In this document: positions 1 to 7,606 of the stretch, one piece after another
How the letters are laid out: each line of letters begins with the position of its first letter
Position numbering within the stretch: position 1 is the first letter of the stretch
Program-made: the position numbers and the translations under genes
Assembly: GCA_041648505.1 (NCBI GenBank)
Contig: JBAZOY010000020.1
Location: 1 to 37,846 of the forward strand
Origin: JBAZOY01 sp041648505
GTDB taxonomy: Bacteria; Desulfobacterota; Syntrophia; Syntrophales; CG2-30-49-12
Direction of reading: 5' to 3'
DNA: 37,846 bases
Notes under the pieces: model-generated
What the model was told of the DNA's origin: nothing
Databases searched by the model: none
What the model saw: only the letters and a program-made list of their open reading frames with translations

Positions 1-441
1 ATGGGAGAGGCTCATCGCCGTTATACACGGCATGTCAACTTTCGAGAAAAATGGAAGGGTCATCTTTGGCAGGAGCGCTTTGCGTCGTATCCGATGAATG
101 AGAATCATCTTCTTGCCGCAGCCCGCTATATCGAGTTGAATCCGGTTCGTGCCGGTCTTGCAAAGGAACCGTGGTCTTACAAGTGGAGCAGTGCCAGTGC
201 CCACGTGACTGGCTGTAATGATGGTCTGGTGGATGTTTTACCGCTTCTTGAGATAGTGGAAGACTGGCGGGGTTTTGTAGGGGAGGATGTAAGCACTGAA
301 GAAATTGAACTTTTCCGCTTACACGAACGTACAGGGCGTCCTTTAGGAGATGAAGTCTTCCTGAAGAGAATAGAAGGATTGGTCTCCCGTGTTTTGCGAC
401 GGCAAAAGCCGGGGCCGAAAAAGAAGGACACGGGTAGTTAG
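1..441 (+). CDS. REP-associated tyrosine transposase (RAYT, IS200/IS605-like Y1 family), 5' end cut by window
   Basis: The reading frame is open from the first base, so the catalytic HUH part of the protein probably lies upstream of the window. What remains is the typical C-terminal half of RAYT proteins: a GHLWQERF segment, the AARYIELNPVRAGL block, a WSSASAH motif, and a tail with TGRPLGDEVF followed by a basic KPGPKKK end. Family members are single-strand DNA transposases thought to move or maintain REP palindromes; they are usually about 150-300 residues long and single copy. The repeats immediately behind the stop codon fit that association. The ATG at base 1 may be an internal methionine rather than the real start. 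Family assignment is firm; whether the enzyme is intact cannot be judged here. Confidence 0.8.
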   Translation: MGEAHRRYTRHVNFREKWKGHLWQERFASYPMNENHLLAAARYIELNPVRAGLAKEPWSYKWSSASAHVTGCNDGLVDVLPLLEIVEDWRGFVGEDVSTEEIELFRLHERTGRPLGDEVFLKRIEGLVSRVLRRQKPGPKKKDTGS

Positions 442-500
442 GTATACTGCACCCGGAACTACTCCCCAGAACTACCTCGTATACTACCCCCCGGAACTAC
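433..500. repeat. Short direct and inverted repeats behind the RAYT gene (possible REP-like sequence)
   Basis: Two imperfect copies of a unit of about 21 bp begin with GTATACT and end with CGGAACTAC, at 442-462 and 479-500. A third AGAACTACC block lies between them at 468-475. GGTAGTT at 433-439, overlapping the end of the transposase gene, can pair with AACTACC at 469-475. RAYT genes are commonly flanked by such palindromic units, so this may be their target repeat. The sequence could equally be a decayed local duplication. Confidence 0.4.
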
Positions 501-576
501 CAATAATGGTGGGTGAGTTGCTGTTATCATCTTACAAACAATATTCACAAACCATAGTTCGTTTACAGGAGGAACA

Positions 577-1833
577 ATGTATCCGAAAATATCAGTGAAT
601 CTTGGGAATCTCGTTCTCTCTCTTTCCGATGCTTTGGATCTTGCATTTTCTTCACTTGCCATGCACCAGCAACGCACGGCTTATATCGCTTGGGAGTTGG
701 GAAAACGGGTGAAGTTGGAGGAAAAAAGGCTCGAGCATGTTTTCATCGCCGGTTTGCTTCACGACATCGGAGCACTGTCGATCGAGGACAAGAAATCCCT
801 TCATGATAACGAGACCACAGCAACGGAGCAGCACTGCATCCGAGGACAGAATCTATTCAAATCCAACCCGTGGCTTGCGCCATGCGCAAACTTGGTGCGA
901 TACCACCACCAGGATTGGGTTCTGTGGGAAGAACCGCGAGACGTTCCCGAAGTGTTCGATTCGCAATTACTCTTTCTCGCGGACTACTTGGAACGTCAAA
1001 TAGACCGAAAGACATATATTTTGCATCAGGACGAGATGCTCCGCAGCCGGCTAAGGGAACTCGCGGGCCAGCAGGTCAGCAGCGAAATCGTCGACTTGTT
1101 CTTTGACGTATCCCGCCGGGAAGAATTTTGGTTAGACCTCACATCGCCCCGCCTTTATTCATTGCTTCTACACCACGGTCCATTTCAGACGATCGAAGTC
1201 GACCTCAAAAACATCACAATCTTCGCCAGACTGATCAGTATGATTATCGATTTCAAATCACCCTTTACTGCCGCTCATTCTTCAGGCGTTGCCCAGTGTT
1301 CCATGCTCCTTGCCGAGATGTCGGGTATGTCCGAATCCGAGGTGAATCTGATGGAAGCAGCGGGGCTGCTTCACGATCTCGGCAAACTGGTCGTCCCCAA
1401 CTCGATCCTGGAAAAACCAGCGGGGCTGACGCATGCGGAAATGGCCGTGATGAAGCAACATACCTACCACACTTTCTCCGTCCTCAGCAGCATCAGAGGA
1501 CTCCAGATGATTGCCGAATGGGGCGCTTATCACCATGAGAGGTTGGACGGCAAGGGATATCCTTTCCGGCGAGAAGCGCATGAAATGAGCCTCGGAGCGC
1601 GGATTATGGCCGTTTCCGACATATTTACAGCGCTGGCCGAGGATCGCCCGTATCGAAAAGGGATGAATGCGGAGCGCATTAAAACTATTCTTCAAGATCA
1701 GGCATCGCACGGCATACAGGACGTCCGCATCGTGAATCTTTTGTTTGAAAACATAGAGGGGATCCGCAAGAGTGTAGCAGAAAAGCAAGAGCAGACCCGG
1801 CATTACTATCGGACTGCGGTTGAAAAGTCATAA
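577..1833 (+). CDS. HD-GYP domain protein, probable cyclic-di-GMP phosphodiesterase
   Basis: This 418-residue protein has two HD-superfamily regions. The N-terminal one (about residues 25-145) has LLHDIG at 61-66 and a paired His at 110-111, giving an HDOD/HD-like layout. The C-terminal one (about 220-400) is a full HD-GYP domain with LLHDLGK at 264-270, HHERLDGKGYP at 319-329 and DIFTALAEDRPYR at 348-360. HD-GYP enzymes hydrolyse c-di-GMP to GMP using a bi- or trinuclear metal centre; the ligand residues visible here are intact. No signal peptide or membrane segment is seen, so it is cytoplasmic. The ATG is preceded at good spacing by AGGAGG (568-573). It stands alone between transposase and toxin-antitoxin-like genes, so its signalling partner is unknown. 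Confidence 0.85.
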   Translation: MYPKISVNLGNLVLSLSDALDLAFSSLAMHQQRTAYIAWELGKRVKLEEKRLEHVFIAGLLHDIGALSIEDKKSLHDNETTATEQHCIRGQNLFKSNPWLAPCANLVRYHHQDWVLWEEPRDVPEVFDSQLLFLADYLERQIDRKTYILHQDEMLRSRLRELAGQQVSSEIVDLFFDVSRREEFWLDLTSPRLYSLLLHHGPFQTIEVDLKNITIFARLISMIIDFKSPFTAAHSSGVAQCSMLLAEMSGMSESEVNLMEAAGLLHDLGKLVVPNSILEKPAGLTHAEMAVMKQHTYHTFSVLSSIRGLQMIAEWGAYHHERLDGKGYPFRREAHEMSLGARIMAVSDIFTALAEDRPYRKGMNAERIKTILQDQASHGIQDVRIVNLLFENIEGIRKSVAEKQEQTRHYYRTAVEKS

Positions 1834-1929
1834 TAGTTCCGAAGGTGAACTCCGAAATCCATGGTAACCTCTCTCCGGAAAACGGGACCAGCTTTCGTCA
1901 GACTATGAGTATGATTTTGATTTTAAAGG

Positions 1930-2017
1930 ATGATTCATGCCTGTTCATGACATTATTTACAACCGTCAGGAAAAACTGGTGGATCATATTACCTGGATTC
2001 TTCCATATTTCTATTGA
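1930..2017 (+). pseudogene. Truncated duplicate of the 5' end of the downstream PLD-helicase gene
   Basis: Bases 1930-2002 match 3099-3171, the start region of the helicase gene, at 66 of 73 positions by hand count. The match includes the ATG (1937 versus 3106) and the encoded MP-HDII-NRQEKLVDHI segment. After CTT at 2002 the sequences diverge, and the copied frame stops at a TGA at 2015-2017 after 26 codons. The fragment is therefore not a functional gene. It marks one edge of a segment of about 1.17 kb carrying the two regulatory/toxin-like genes. It points to insertion of that cassette upstream of the helicase, or to an old tandem duplication with loss of the first copy. Confidence 0.75.
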
Positions 2018-2020
2018 ATT

Positions 2021-2062
2021 CCGTACCCATTTTGGGTACAATCGTACCCAAAATGGGTACGG
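2021..2062. promoter_or_regulatory. Nested palindromic operator upstream of the wHTH-nucleotidyltransferase gene
   Basis: Two 19-bp arms, CCGTACCCATTTTGGGTAC (2021-2039) and its exact reverse complement (2044-2062), are separated by AATC. Each arm is itself a dyad, GTACCCA-N3-TGGGTAC, so the site offers two tandem dimer-binding sites within one larger palindrome. It ends 10 bp before the start codon at 2073. The encoded protein has a winged-helix N-terminus, so autorepression from this site is a natural inference. A transcript hairpin is possible, but there is no T-run after it, so it is not a typical terminator. Confidence 0.75.
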
Positions 2063-2072
2063 TGGTTTGAAT

Positions 2073-2684
2073 ATGGGTATGATAGCGGCAAATGATCATC
2101 TGACAGAAATCCTCTTCGGCAAGACCCGGCGGGCCATATTATCGGTGGTTTACGGTCATGTCGATGAAACGTTCTATCTGCGTCAGCTTGTTCGGGTTGT
2201 CGGAAGCGGTATGGGTGCGGTACAGCGTGAATTGAAGTCTCTCACGGAAGCAGGCATTATCAGGCGCATCGAAAAGGGCAAGCAAACCTATTATCAGGCC
2301 AATCCCCAATGCGCGGTCTTTACTGAGCTGAAAAGCCTGATCATGAAAACCGCCGGCATGGGGGATGCTCTCAAAATTGCACTAGCACATCTGGCGGATC
2401 ACATTCAGACAGCCTTCATTTACGGTTCCATCGCTCGTGGCTTTGAAAACAAAGGAAGCGACGTGGATATATTTATCGTTGGAGAGGTAACCTTTGCCGA
2501 AGTTGTCGAAGCGCTCAGTCCCGTTCAGCAGACCCTGAACCGGGAAATCAATCCCACCGTCTATCCCGTTGATGAATTTCGGGCGAAGCAGAAAGCGGGG
2601 CATCACTTTATCAAGTCAGTCCTTGAAGGAAATAAACTCTTTCTGATTGGAGACGAACATGACCTTGCGAAGATGGCTTCTTAA
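2073..2684 (+). CDS. Winged-helix plus MNT-type nucleotidyltransferase (antitoxin/regulator-like)
   Basis: The 203-residue product has a winged helix-turn-helix at about residues 8-80 (repeated LTEAGIIRRIEKGKQTYY-type wing) and a minimal nucleotidyltransferase fold at about 108-200. The latter shows GSIARG at 118-123 and the metal-binding pair in SDVDIF (D130, D132). MNT proteins partnered with HEPN proteins form toxin-antitoxin-like modules in which the nucleotidyltransferase can AMPylate and silence the HEPN ribonuclease; the HEPN partner is the next gene. An open frame extends to 1845, but the upstream part is the duplicated helicase fragment and the operator. I therefore place the start at 2073, six bases after GGTGGT; ATG 2079 is an alternative. 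The operator just upstream suggests autoregulation by the wHTH. Confidence 0.75.
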   Translation: MGMIAANDHLTEILFGKTRRAILSVVYGHVDETFYLRQLVRVVGSGMGAVQRELKSLTEAGIIRRIEKGKQTYYQANPQCAVFTELKSLIMKTAGMGDALKIALAHLADHIQTAFIYGSIARGFENKGSDVDIFIVGEVTFAEVVEALSPVQQTLNREINPTVYPVDEFRAKQKAGHHFIKSVLEGNKLFLIGDEHDLAKMAS

Positions 2685-3102
2685 TGGCTGGCTGATGCCG
2701 CACAAGACAAGTACTCAGGAAATATCAGACCTGCTTGCCTTGGTGGATCGTGATCTTGCAGACTGCCAGTTGTTGGGGCTGAGTCCGGACTGGCGCCTGA
2801 ATATCGCCTATAATGCCGCTCTGCAGGCGGCAACAGCCGCGCTTGCCGCAGCGGGTTACCGGGCAGCAAGGGAATCTCACCACTATCGGATTATTCAATC
2901 CCTTGCCTATACAATCGGTGCTCCCGCTGGTCTTATCGCCCGGTTTGATCAGTTCCGCAAAAAAAGAAACATCGGCGGTTATGAGCGGGCTGGCATTGCC
3001 TCCGATCAGGAAGCAAAGGAGATGTTTTCCCTGGCAAAAAATATCCGTAGCGATGTGGAAGCATGGCTGAACCAGACCCATCACGAATTTATGGAGAAAT
3101 GA
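2659..3102 (+). CDS. HEPN domain protein, probable ribonuclease-toxin partner of the nucleotidyltransferase
   Basis: This is a 147-residue all-helical protein. The diagnostic stretch is FRKKRNIGGYERAG at about 99-112, in the position where HEPN ribonucleases carry the R-x4-6-H motif. Here the pattern is RNxxxY (R103, N104, Y108), a variant without the usual His, so RNase activity is not certain. The start at 2659 follows GGAG (2650-2653) with suitable spacing; an in-frame ATG at 2647 lacks such a site. The gene overlaps the end of the nucleotidyltransferase gene by 26 bases, which argues for translational coupling. It ends 3 bases before the helicase start, so all three genes probably share a transcript. 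Confidence 0.7.
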   Translation: MTLRRWLLNGWLMPHKTSTQEISDLLALVDRDLADCQLLGLSPDWRLNIAYNAALQAATAALAAAGYRAARESHHYRIIQSLAYTIGAPAGLIARFDQFRKKRNIGGYERAGIASDQEAKEMFSLAKNIRSDVEAWLNQTHHEFMEK

Positions 3103-3105
3103 TCC

Positions 3106-6100
3106 ATGCCTGCCCATGACATTATTGACAACCGTCAGGAAAAACTGGTGGATCATATCAACCGGATTCTTGACTCCAGAGACGCGGCGAGATTTGCCGT
3201 GGGTTACTTTTTTCTTTCCGGCCTGACGGCCATTTCGGAAAAACTCTCCCGGATTAAGGAATTACGGCTGCTCATCGGCAATACGACCAATCGGGAAACT
3301 CTGGAACAATTGGCCGAAGGCTATCACCGTCTGGAGATGGTGGCCGAGGCCGCCGAGGCAGAACGGTACCCGAAGCGGAGCGACATTAGTCAGATGTCAA
3401 TGGAGACAACGGGGAGCGTCCGGATCGGCATGGAGCTGATGGACCAAACGGACGAAGGGGAAATCCTCGTCAAGTCTCTGGTGCGGATGATCGAAGAGAA
3501 ACGCCTCAAGGTTCGGGTTTACACACGGGGGCGTCTCCATGCGAAGGCCTATATCTTCGATTACGGCACGGTTTACGATCGGAACGGAAAACCTGTAGAT
3601 CGCCATGAAGAAGGGATCGCCGTTGTCGGTTCGTCCAATCTGACCCTCTCCGGCGTCAACCACAACACGGAACTCAACGTCGTCGTTCAGGGCAACGACA
3701 ACCATGCCGAGCTTGTCCGATGGTTTGAAGACCTCTGGAAGGAAGCCCAGGATTTCGATGAAAACCTGATGCAGGAGATGAAGGCATCCTGGGCGATAGC
3801 GCCTGTCCGGCCCTATGACATCTATATGAAGACCCTCTACGCCCTGGTTAAGGACCGCATCGAAGGGGGAGAAGATCAGGATCTCCTTTGGGATGACGAG
3901 ATCACGCGGAGACTGGCCGATTTTCAGAAGGTTGCCGTCAAACAGGCCATCCAGATTATCCGGGACTATGGCGGGGCCTTTGTATCCGACGTGGTGGGTC
4001 TCGGAAAATCCTATATCGGCGCCGCCATTGTCAAACATTTTGAGCGTGTCGAACATGCCCGGCCTTTGATTATCTGTCCGGCAACGCTGGTCGAGATGTG
4101 GGAACGTTATAACGAGGTCTATCAGCTCAATGCCCGGGTCCTGTCCATGGGGTATCTCCGGGAAAGGGACGCCCGGCCGGCGCAGTTTCTCAAGGAAGAC
4201 GTGATCTACCGGGATCGGAACTTCCTCCTTGTTGATGAGAGCCATAATTTCCGCTATGCCGACCCCCAGCGTTATAAGATGGTGGAATCCTTTCTGGAAA
4301 CGGGGAAGAAATGCTGCTTCATCACTGCCACCCCGCGTAATAAAAGCGCATGGGATGTCTATTACCAGGTGAAACTCTTTCACCAGGATGACAAGACGGA
4401 TTTGCCCATCGATCCACCGAATCTGAAAGAATATTTCCGCCTGATTGAAAAGGGGGAAAAGAACCTTCCTGATCTCCTGTCCAATCTTCTCATCCGCCGG
4501 ACACGGAATCACATCCTCCGATGGTACGGATATGACTCTGAAACCCATCGACAGATCGACCCCTCCCATTTCAGAGATTATCAGGACGGCCGCCGCCGGG
4601 CTTACGTCATGGTGGCTGGGAAGCACCAGTTCTTCCCCAAACGGGAGTTGGAAACGATTGAATACAGTATCGAAGAAACCTACCAGGGGCTCTATCACGA
4701 ATTGCGCGGATATCTCGGCAAAGCCTCCCGGAAGGGACAGCCGGTCAAGCCCCCTCCCAACGAGCTGACCTATGCCCGATATGGTCTGTGGCATTATGTC
4801 GTCAAAGAGAAACAGAAAAAGGAGCCCTATGCCAGTCTCCACCGGGCCGGTTCCAACCTGCGCGGCCTGATTCGGGTTTTGCTTTTCAAGCGCTTTGAAT
4901 CGAGTATCTATGCCTTTCGTGAGACGGTGAGGCGTCTGCTGACCGTCCATAAGCGATTCTTAGAGGCCCTTGCGCAAGGATTCATCCCCGCGGGGGAGGA
5001 TGCCCAGGCCATCCTGTACGAACCGAATCAGGACGAAGAACAGGAGCTGATGGATGCCCTGAGGCAGGTTTCCGGAAAATACAATGTCGCCGATTTTGAT
5101 CTGCCAAGATTGAAGGGACACATCGCCCACGATATCCGATTGCTGGAAAGGATGCTGGAGCTCATTTCGCCTATCACATCTGACCGGGATGCCAAACTCC
5201 AGACACTGCTAAAAAAACTGAAAGAAAAGCCACTGAAGGATGGCAAGCGGCTGATCTTTACCCAGTATGCGGATACGGCGCGGTACCTCTTTGAAAACCT
5301 GAATCCACAGGGCGCGCGGCAGGATATCGATGTGATCTTCAGCGGAGACAAGAGCAAGGCCAGAGTCGTTGGCCGCTTTGCACCGAAGGCGAACCCGGAG
5401 TACCGCTTCACAGCCGGGGAAAAAGAATTGATGACGGTCGTTGCCACCGATGTCCTGGCCGAAGGTCTCAATCTTCAGGACTGCGACAAGATCATTAACT
5501 ATGATCTCCATTGGAATCCGGTTCGATTGATCCAGCGGTTTGGACGCATTGACCGGATCGGCTCGGAACATGATGTGGTTTACGGTTTCAACTTCCTACC
5601 TGAAACTGGCATTGAGCGCAATCTCGGGCTCCGTCAGAAACTTCATAACCGCATCCAGGAGATACATGATACGATCGGGGAAGACTCGGCTATTCTCGAC
5701 CGGTCTGAGCAACTGAACGAAGAGGCGATGTACGTCATTTATGAAAAGAAAGGCAGCCAGCTTTCGCTGTTTGAAGAAGAGGCGGAATTTCTGGATCTCA
5801 ATGAGGCGGAAGAAATCATGCGGCAATTACGCCGCGACAATCCTTCGGAATACGATCGGATTGCCGACCTCCGGGACGGCATCCGTACGGTAAAACCTTC
5901 AGTAACGAAGGGCCTATATGTCTTCTGCCAGGCAGGCAGGTACCAACAGCTATTCCTTTTAAACGAAAAGAGGGAGATTACCTCCAGAGATATACCTCGC
6001 ATCCTCGGCATGATCAAATGTGATCCTGAACTGAAGGCGCAGGGGTTTCCATCCGGCTACAACGCCGACGTGATGCATGTCAAACGCCAATTTGCAGAGA

Positions 6101-6441
6101 CGGTCAAGCAACGACAGGCGGAACGGGAACACAGCCTGTATCTATCCCAGGGACAGCGTTTCGCATTGCGGGAATTGCGGGTACTCTTTGGACTTACCGC
6201 GGATGATGATACGAAAATTCAGATTAATGTCCTGGAAAAGGCTTTTCGCGGGCCAATGACATCGGCTATCAATAAGGAACTCAATCGTATTCGTCGCAAC
6301 GGCATGACAGGTGAGCATTTAATGCGAGTCTTGACTGACCTTTATCATCAGCACAGCATGCGGGATTGGTCGATGCAGCGGAGACAGAGGTCTGAGGATC
6401 AGATCATACCAAAGATCGTATGTAGTGAAGGGCTTTTATAA
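3106..6441 (+). CDS. PLD-nuclease-like/SF2 (SNF2-type) helicase fusion, candidate phage-defence effector
   Basis: The 1111-residue protein combines an N-terminal phospholipase D-like domain with a two-lobed superfamily 2 helicase. The PLD domain (about 1-220) has one complete HKD motif, HAKAYIFD at 145-152, followed by VVGSSNLTLSG at 173-183. The helicase has Walker A-type DVVGLGKS (295-302), a DESH box (377-380), TATP (407-410) and a C-terminal lobe with FTQYADTARYLFENL, VVATDVLAEGLNLQDC and LIQRFGRIDRIGS. PLD domains of this type usually dimerise to form a nuclease site, and SNF2-like motors translocate on duplex DNA. Such fusions occur in defence islands; the toxin-antitoxin-like pair immediately upstream and the transposase nearby support that setting. 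No methyltransferase or other restriction partner is present, and I cannot assign it to a named system. Confidence 0.8.
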   Translation: MPAHDIIDNRQEKLVDHINRILDSRDAARFAVGYFFLSGLTAISEKLSRIKELRLLIGNTTNRETLEQLAEGYHRLEMVAEAAEAERYPKRSDISQMSMETTGSVRIGMELMDQTDEGEILVKSLVRMIEEKRLKVRVYTRGRLHAKAYIFDYGTVYDRNGKPVDRHEEGIAVVGSSNLTLSGVNHNTELNVVVQGNDNHAELVRWFEDLWKEAQDFDENLMQEMKASWAIAPVRPYDIYMKTLYALVKDRIEGGEDQDLLWDDEITRRLADFQKVAVKQAIQIIRDYGGAFVSDVVGLGKSYIGAAIVKHFERVEHARPLIICPATLVEMWERYNEVYQLNARVLSMGYLRERDARPAQFLKEDVIYRDRNFLLVDESHNFRYADPQRYKMVESFLETGKKCCFITATPRNKSAWDVYYQVKLFHQDDKTDLPIDPPNLKEYFRLIEKGEKNLPDLLSNLLIRRTRNHILRWYGYDSETHRQIDPSHFRDYQDGRRRAYVMVAGKHQFFPKRELETIEYSIEETYQGLYHELRGYLGKASRKGQPVKPPPNELTYARYGLWHYVVKEKQKKEPYASLHRAGSNLRGLIRVLLFKRFESSIYAFRETVRRLLTVHKRFLEALAQGFIPAGEDAQAILYEPNQDEEQELMDALRQVSGKYNVADFDLPRLKGHIAHDIRLLERMLELISPITSDRDAKLQTLLKKLKEKPLKDGKRLIFTQYADTARYLFENLNPQGARQDIDVIFSGDKSKARVVGRFAPKANPEYRFTAGEKELMTVVATDVLAEGLNLQDCDKIINYDLHWNPVRLIQRFGRIDRIGSEHDVVYGFNFLPETGIERNLGLRQKLHNRIQEIHDTIGEDSAILDRSEQLNEEAMYVIYEKKGSQLSLFEEEAEFLDLNEAEEIMRQLRRDNPSEYDRIADLRDGIRTVKPSVTKGLYVFCQAGRYQQLFLLNEKREITSRDIPRILGMIKCDPELKAQGFPSGYNADVMHVKRQFAETVKQRQAEREHSLYLSQGQRFALRELRVLFGLTADDDTKIQINVLEKAFRGPMTSAINKELNRIRRNGMTGEHLMRVLTDLYHQHSMRDWSMQRRQRSEDQIIPKIVCSEGLL

Positions 6442-6762
6442 GAGAAAAAGTCAATCCTTCAAATAAAATGAATTATGCAGCCGAAATCGAAACCACAGTT
6501 CAATAGGTAATCCGAATCTCACTGTGAGTAGTAGATTGAAACCTTGGATGCGGTTTTGATAACCGGTACATTTTATTTTTTCTTTAATCACTCCTAAGGC
6601 ATTACGGATGGAAAGCTTCTATGCAAGCACATCTGCCGCAAATCTTGACTTCAAGAAATAATCGACAGGCATCTGGTATGATCGATATCGTTGATAGGCA
6701 GTTGCTATAGGCAGTTTCCACCACCTGACGTTTGGAACGGTGACAACGGATGTATCCATCGT

Positions 6763-6876
6763 TATTCTTCACGCCGAAGTCCGCTGAAGGATTTCCTGGC
6801 GACCCAACTGCATGGCGGCGCCCGCCGGTATGACCGGATTGCCGCGTCCATCAGCTCCTGTCGGAGCGACAGGTGA
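6763..6876 (+). pseudogene. Possible relic of a second PLD-type helicase N-terminus
   Basis: An open stretch encodes YSSRRSPLKDFLATQLHGGA and then RRYDRIAASISS before a stop at 6874-6876. This resembles the opening of PLD-like domains in other helicase proteins, in which a 'PL.DFL...L.GA..YDRIAGYFSS' pattern is common from memory. No further domain follows. If the resemblance holds, it is a decayed fragment of another defence-type gene. The match is short and recalled rather than searched. Confidence 0.25.
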
Positions 6877-6995
6877 ACATCCGGAACATGGTTGGATGGA
6901 TATCAGATACCCTGGAAGACGTCTGGGGGCCGCAGCAGGTCAGGGGAGGTGGAACATGCCTGGGAAATTTGATATTATTTCATGTGCAGGATGCC

Positions 6996-7025
6996 TGAAA
7001 CTTTTCTGCATCTATATTTGTCTAA
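6996..7025 (+). promoter_or_regulatory. Candidate ECF sigma promoter upstream of the sigma gene
   Basis: TGAAACTTTT (6996-7005) and TTGTCTAA (7018-7025) are separated by 12 bp. The AAC-type -35 and GTC-type -10 elements are typical of ECF sigma factors. The same two blocks with identical spacing recur at 8115-8144, upstream of the chaperone gene. This suggests autoregulation and a shared regulon. The -10 element lies only 8 bp before ATG 7034, so the transcript may be leaderless or have a very short leader. Confidence 0.65.
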
Positions 7026-7033
7026 CAATCAGA

Positions 7034-7606
7034 ATGAAAATAATGGAAGAAATAGCCAAGGATACAATCATCAATGCATCTCGAGGTGATATGAATGCCT
7101 TTGCAACAATATACAGGAACACTTCGGGATTTGTATATAACGTAGCGTTACGTACGGCCGGCTCGTACGACGTTGCGGCGGACATTACTCAGGACGTTTT
7201 TCTTAAAGTCTACGAGGAGCTTAAAAACTTCAGGCATGTCTCGAAGTTCCAGACATGGCTTTACAGGATAACCGTCAATATGACGCTCAACGTATTAAAG
7301 AAAAATTCAAAATACGCCAATAAAACAATTGACATAAACGATATACCGGACTCGATAACAACCGAAAATTCGGTTCATGATCAGATTGAAAGAAACGCCA
7401 GAAACGAAGAATTACAAAAGCTTCTGGATACACTGCCCGAAGACCAGAAAATATGTATCGTGCTTAGGAACATTGAAGATATGAGTTACAAAGAAATAGC
7501 CGGAACTCTTGGTATAAATATAAACACCGTTCGTACCCGGCTAAAAAGGGCGCGTGAAAACTTACTGAAACGCGCCGGGGGAGGTAAATTAAATGAGATG
7601 TACTGA
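7034..7606 (+). CDS. ECF-type RNA polymerase sigma factor (sigma-70 family)
   Basis: The 190-residue protein has sigma region 2 (about residues 20-90: Y-RN-SGFVYNVALR, DITQDVFLKVYEELKNF, FQTWLYRITVN) and region 4 (about 130-185: LDTLPEDQKICIVLRNIEDMSYKEIAGTLGI, NTVRTRLKRARENL). Regions 1.1 and 3 are missing, as in ECF sigmas. It directs RNA polymerase to stress-type promoters and is normally held by the anti-sigma encoded next; the two genes overlap by 14 bases. The open frame runs further upstream, but homology begins near 7043. ATG 7034 and ATG 7043 are both possible, neither has a strong Shine-Dalgarno, and both sit just behind the candidate ECF promoter. Confidence 0.9.
   Translation: MKIMEEIAKDTIINASRGDMNAFATIYRNTSGFVYNVALRTAGSYDVAADITQDVFLKVYEELKNFRHVSKFQTWLYRITVNMTLNVLKKNSKYANKTIDINDIPDSITTENSVHDQIERNARNEELQKLLDTLPEDQKICIVLRNIEDMSYKEIAGTLGININTVRTRLKRARENLLKRAGGGKLNEMY

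Larger units (their letters stand above)
6442..7033. other. Gene-poor spacer between helicase and ECF sigma gene
   Basis: No intact gene is supported here. An A/T-rich stretch (6442-6700) has no clear terminator. It is followed by a more G/C-rich stretch (about 6720-6960) that holds a relic reading frame (separate entry) and a 7-bp inverted repeat, CCTGTCG/CGACAGG, around GAG at 6857-6873. The 3' end holds the candidate ECF promoter (separate entry). Confidence 0.6.

Noticed and set aside
1845..2072. N-terminal extension of the wHTH-nucleotidyltransferase gene
   Set aside because: This stretch consists of the duplicated helicase fragment (in another frame) and the palindromic operator; homology starts at 2073.
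3397..4950. A 517-codon reading frame on the minus strand
   Set aside because: It lies wholly antisense to the helicase gene, whose motifs are intact, and its translation shows no family features.
3106..6441. Assignment of the helicase to Mokosh or DISARM
   Set aside because: The motor motifs are SNF2/SF2-like rather than SF1, and no kinase, methyltransferase or DrmA/B-type partners are present.
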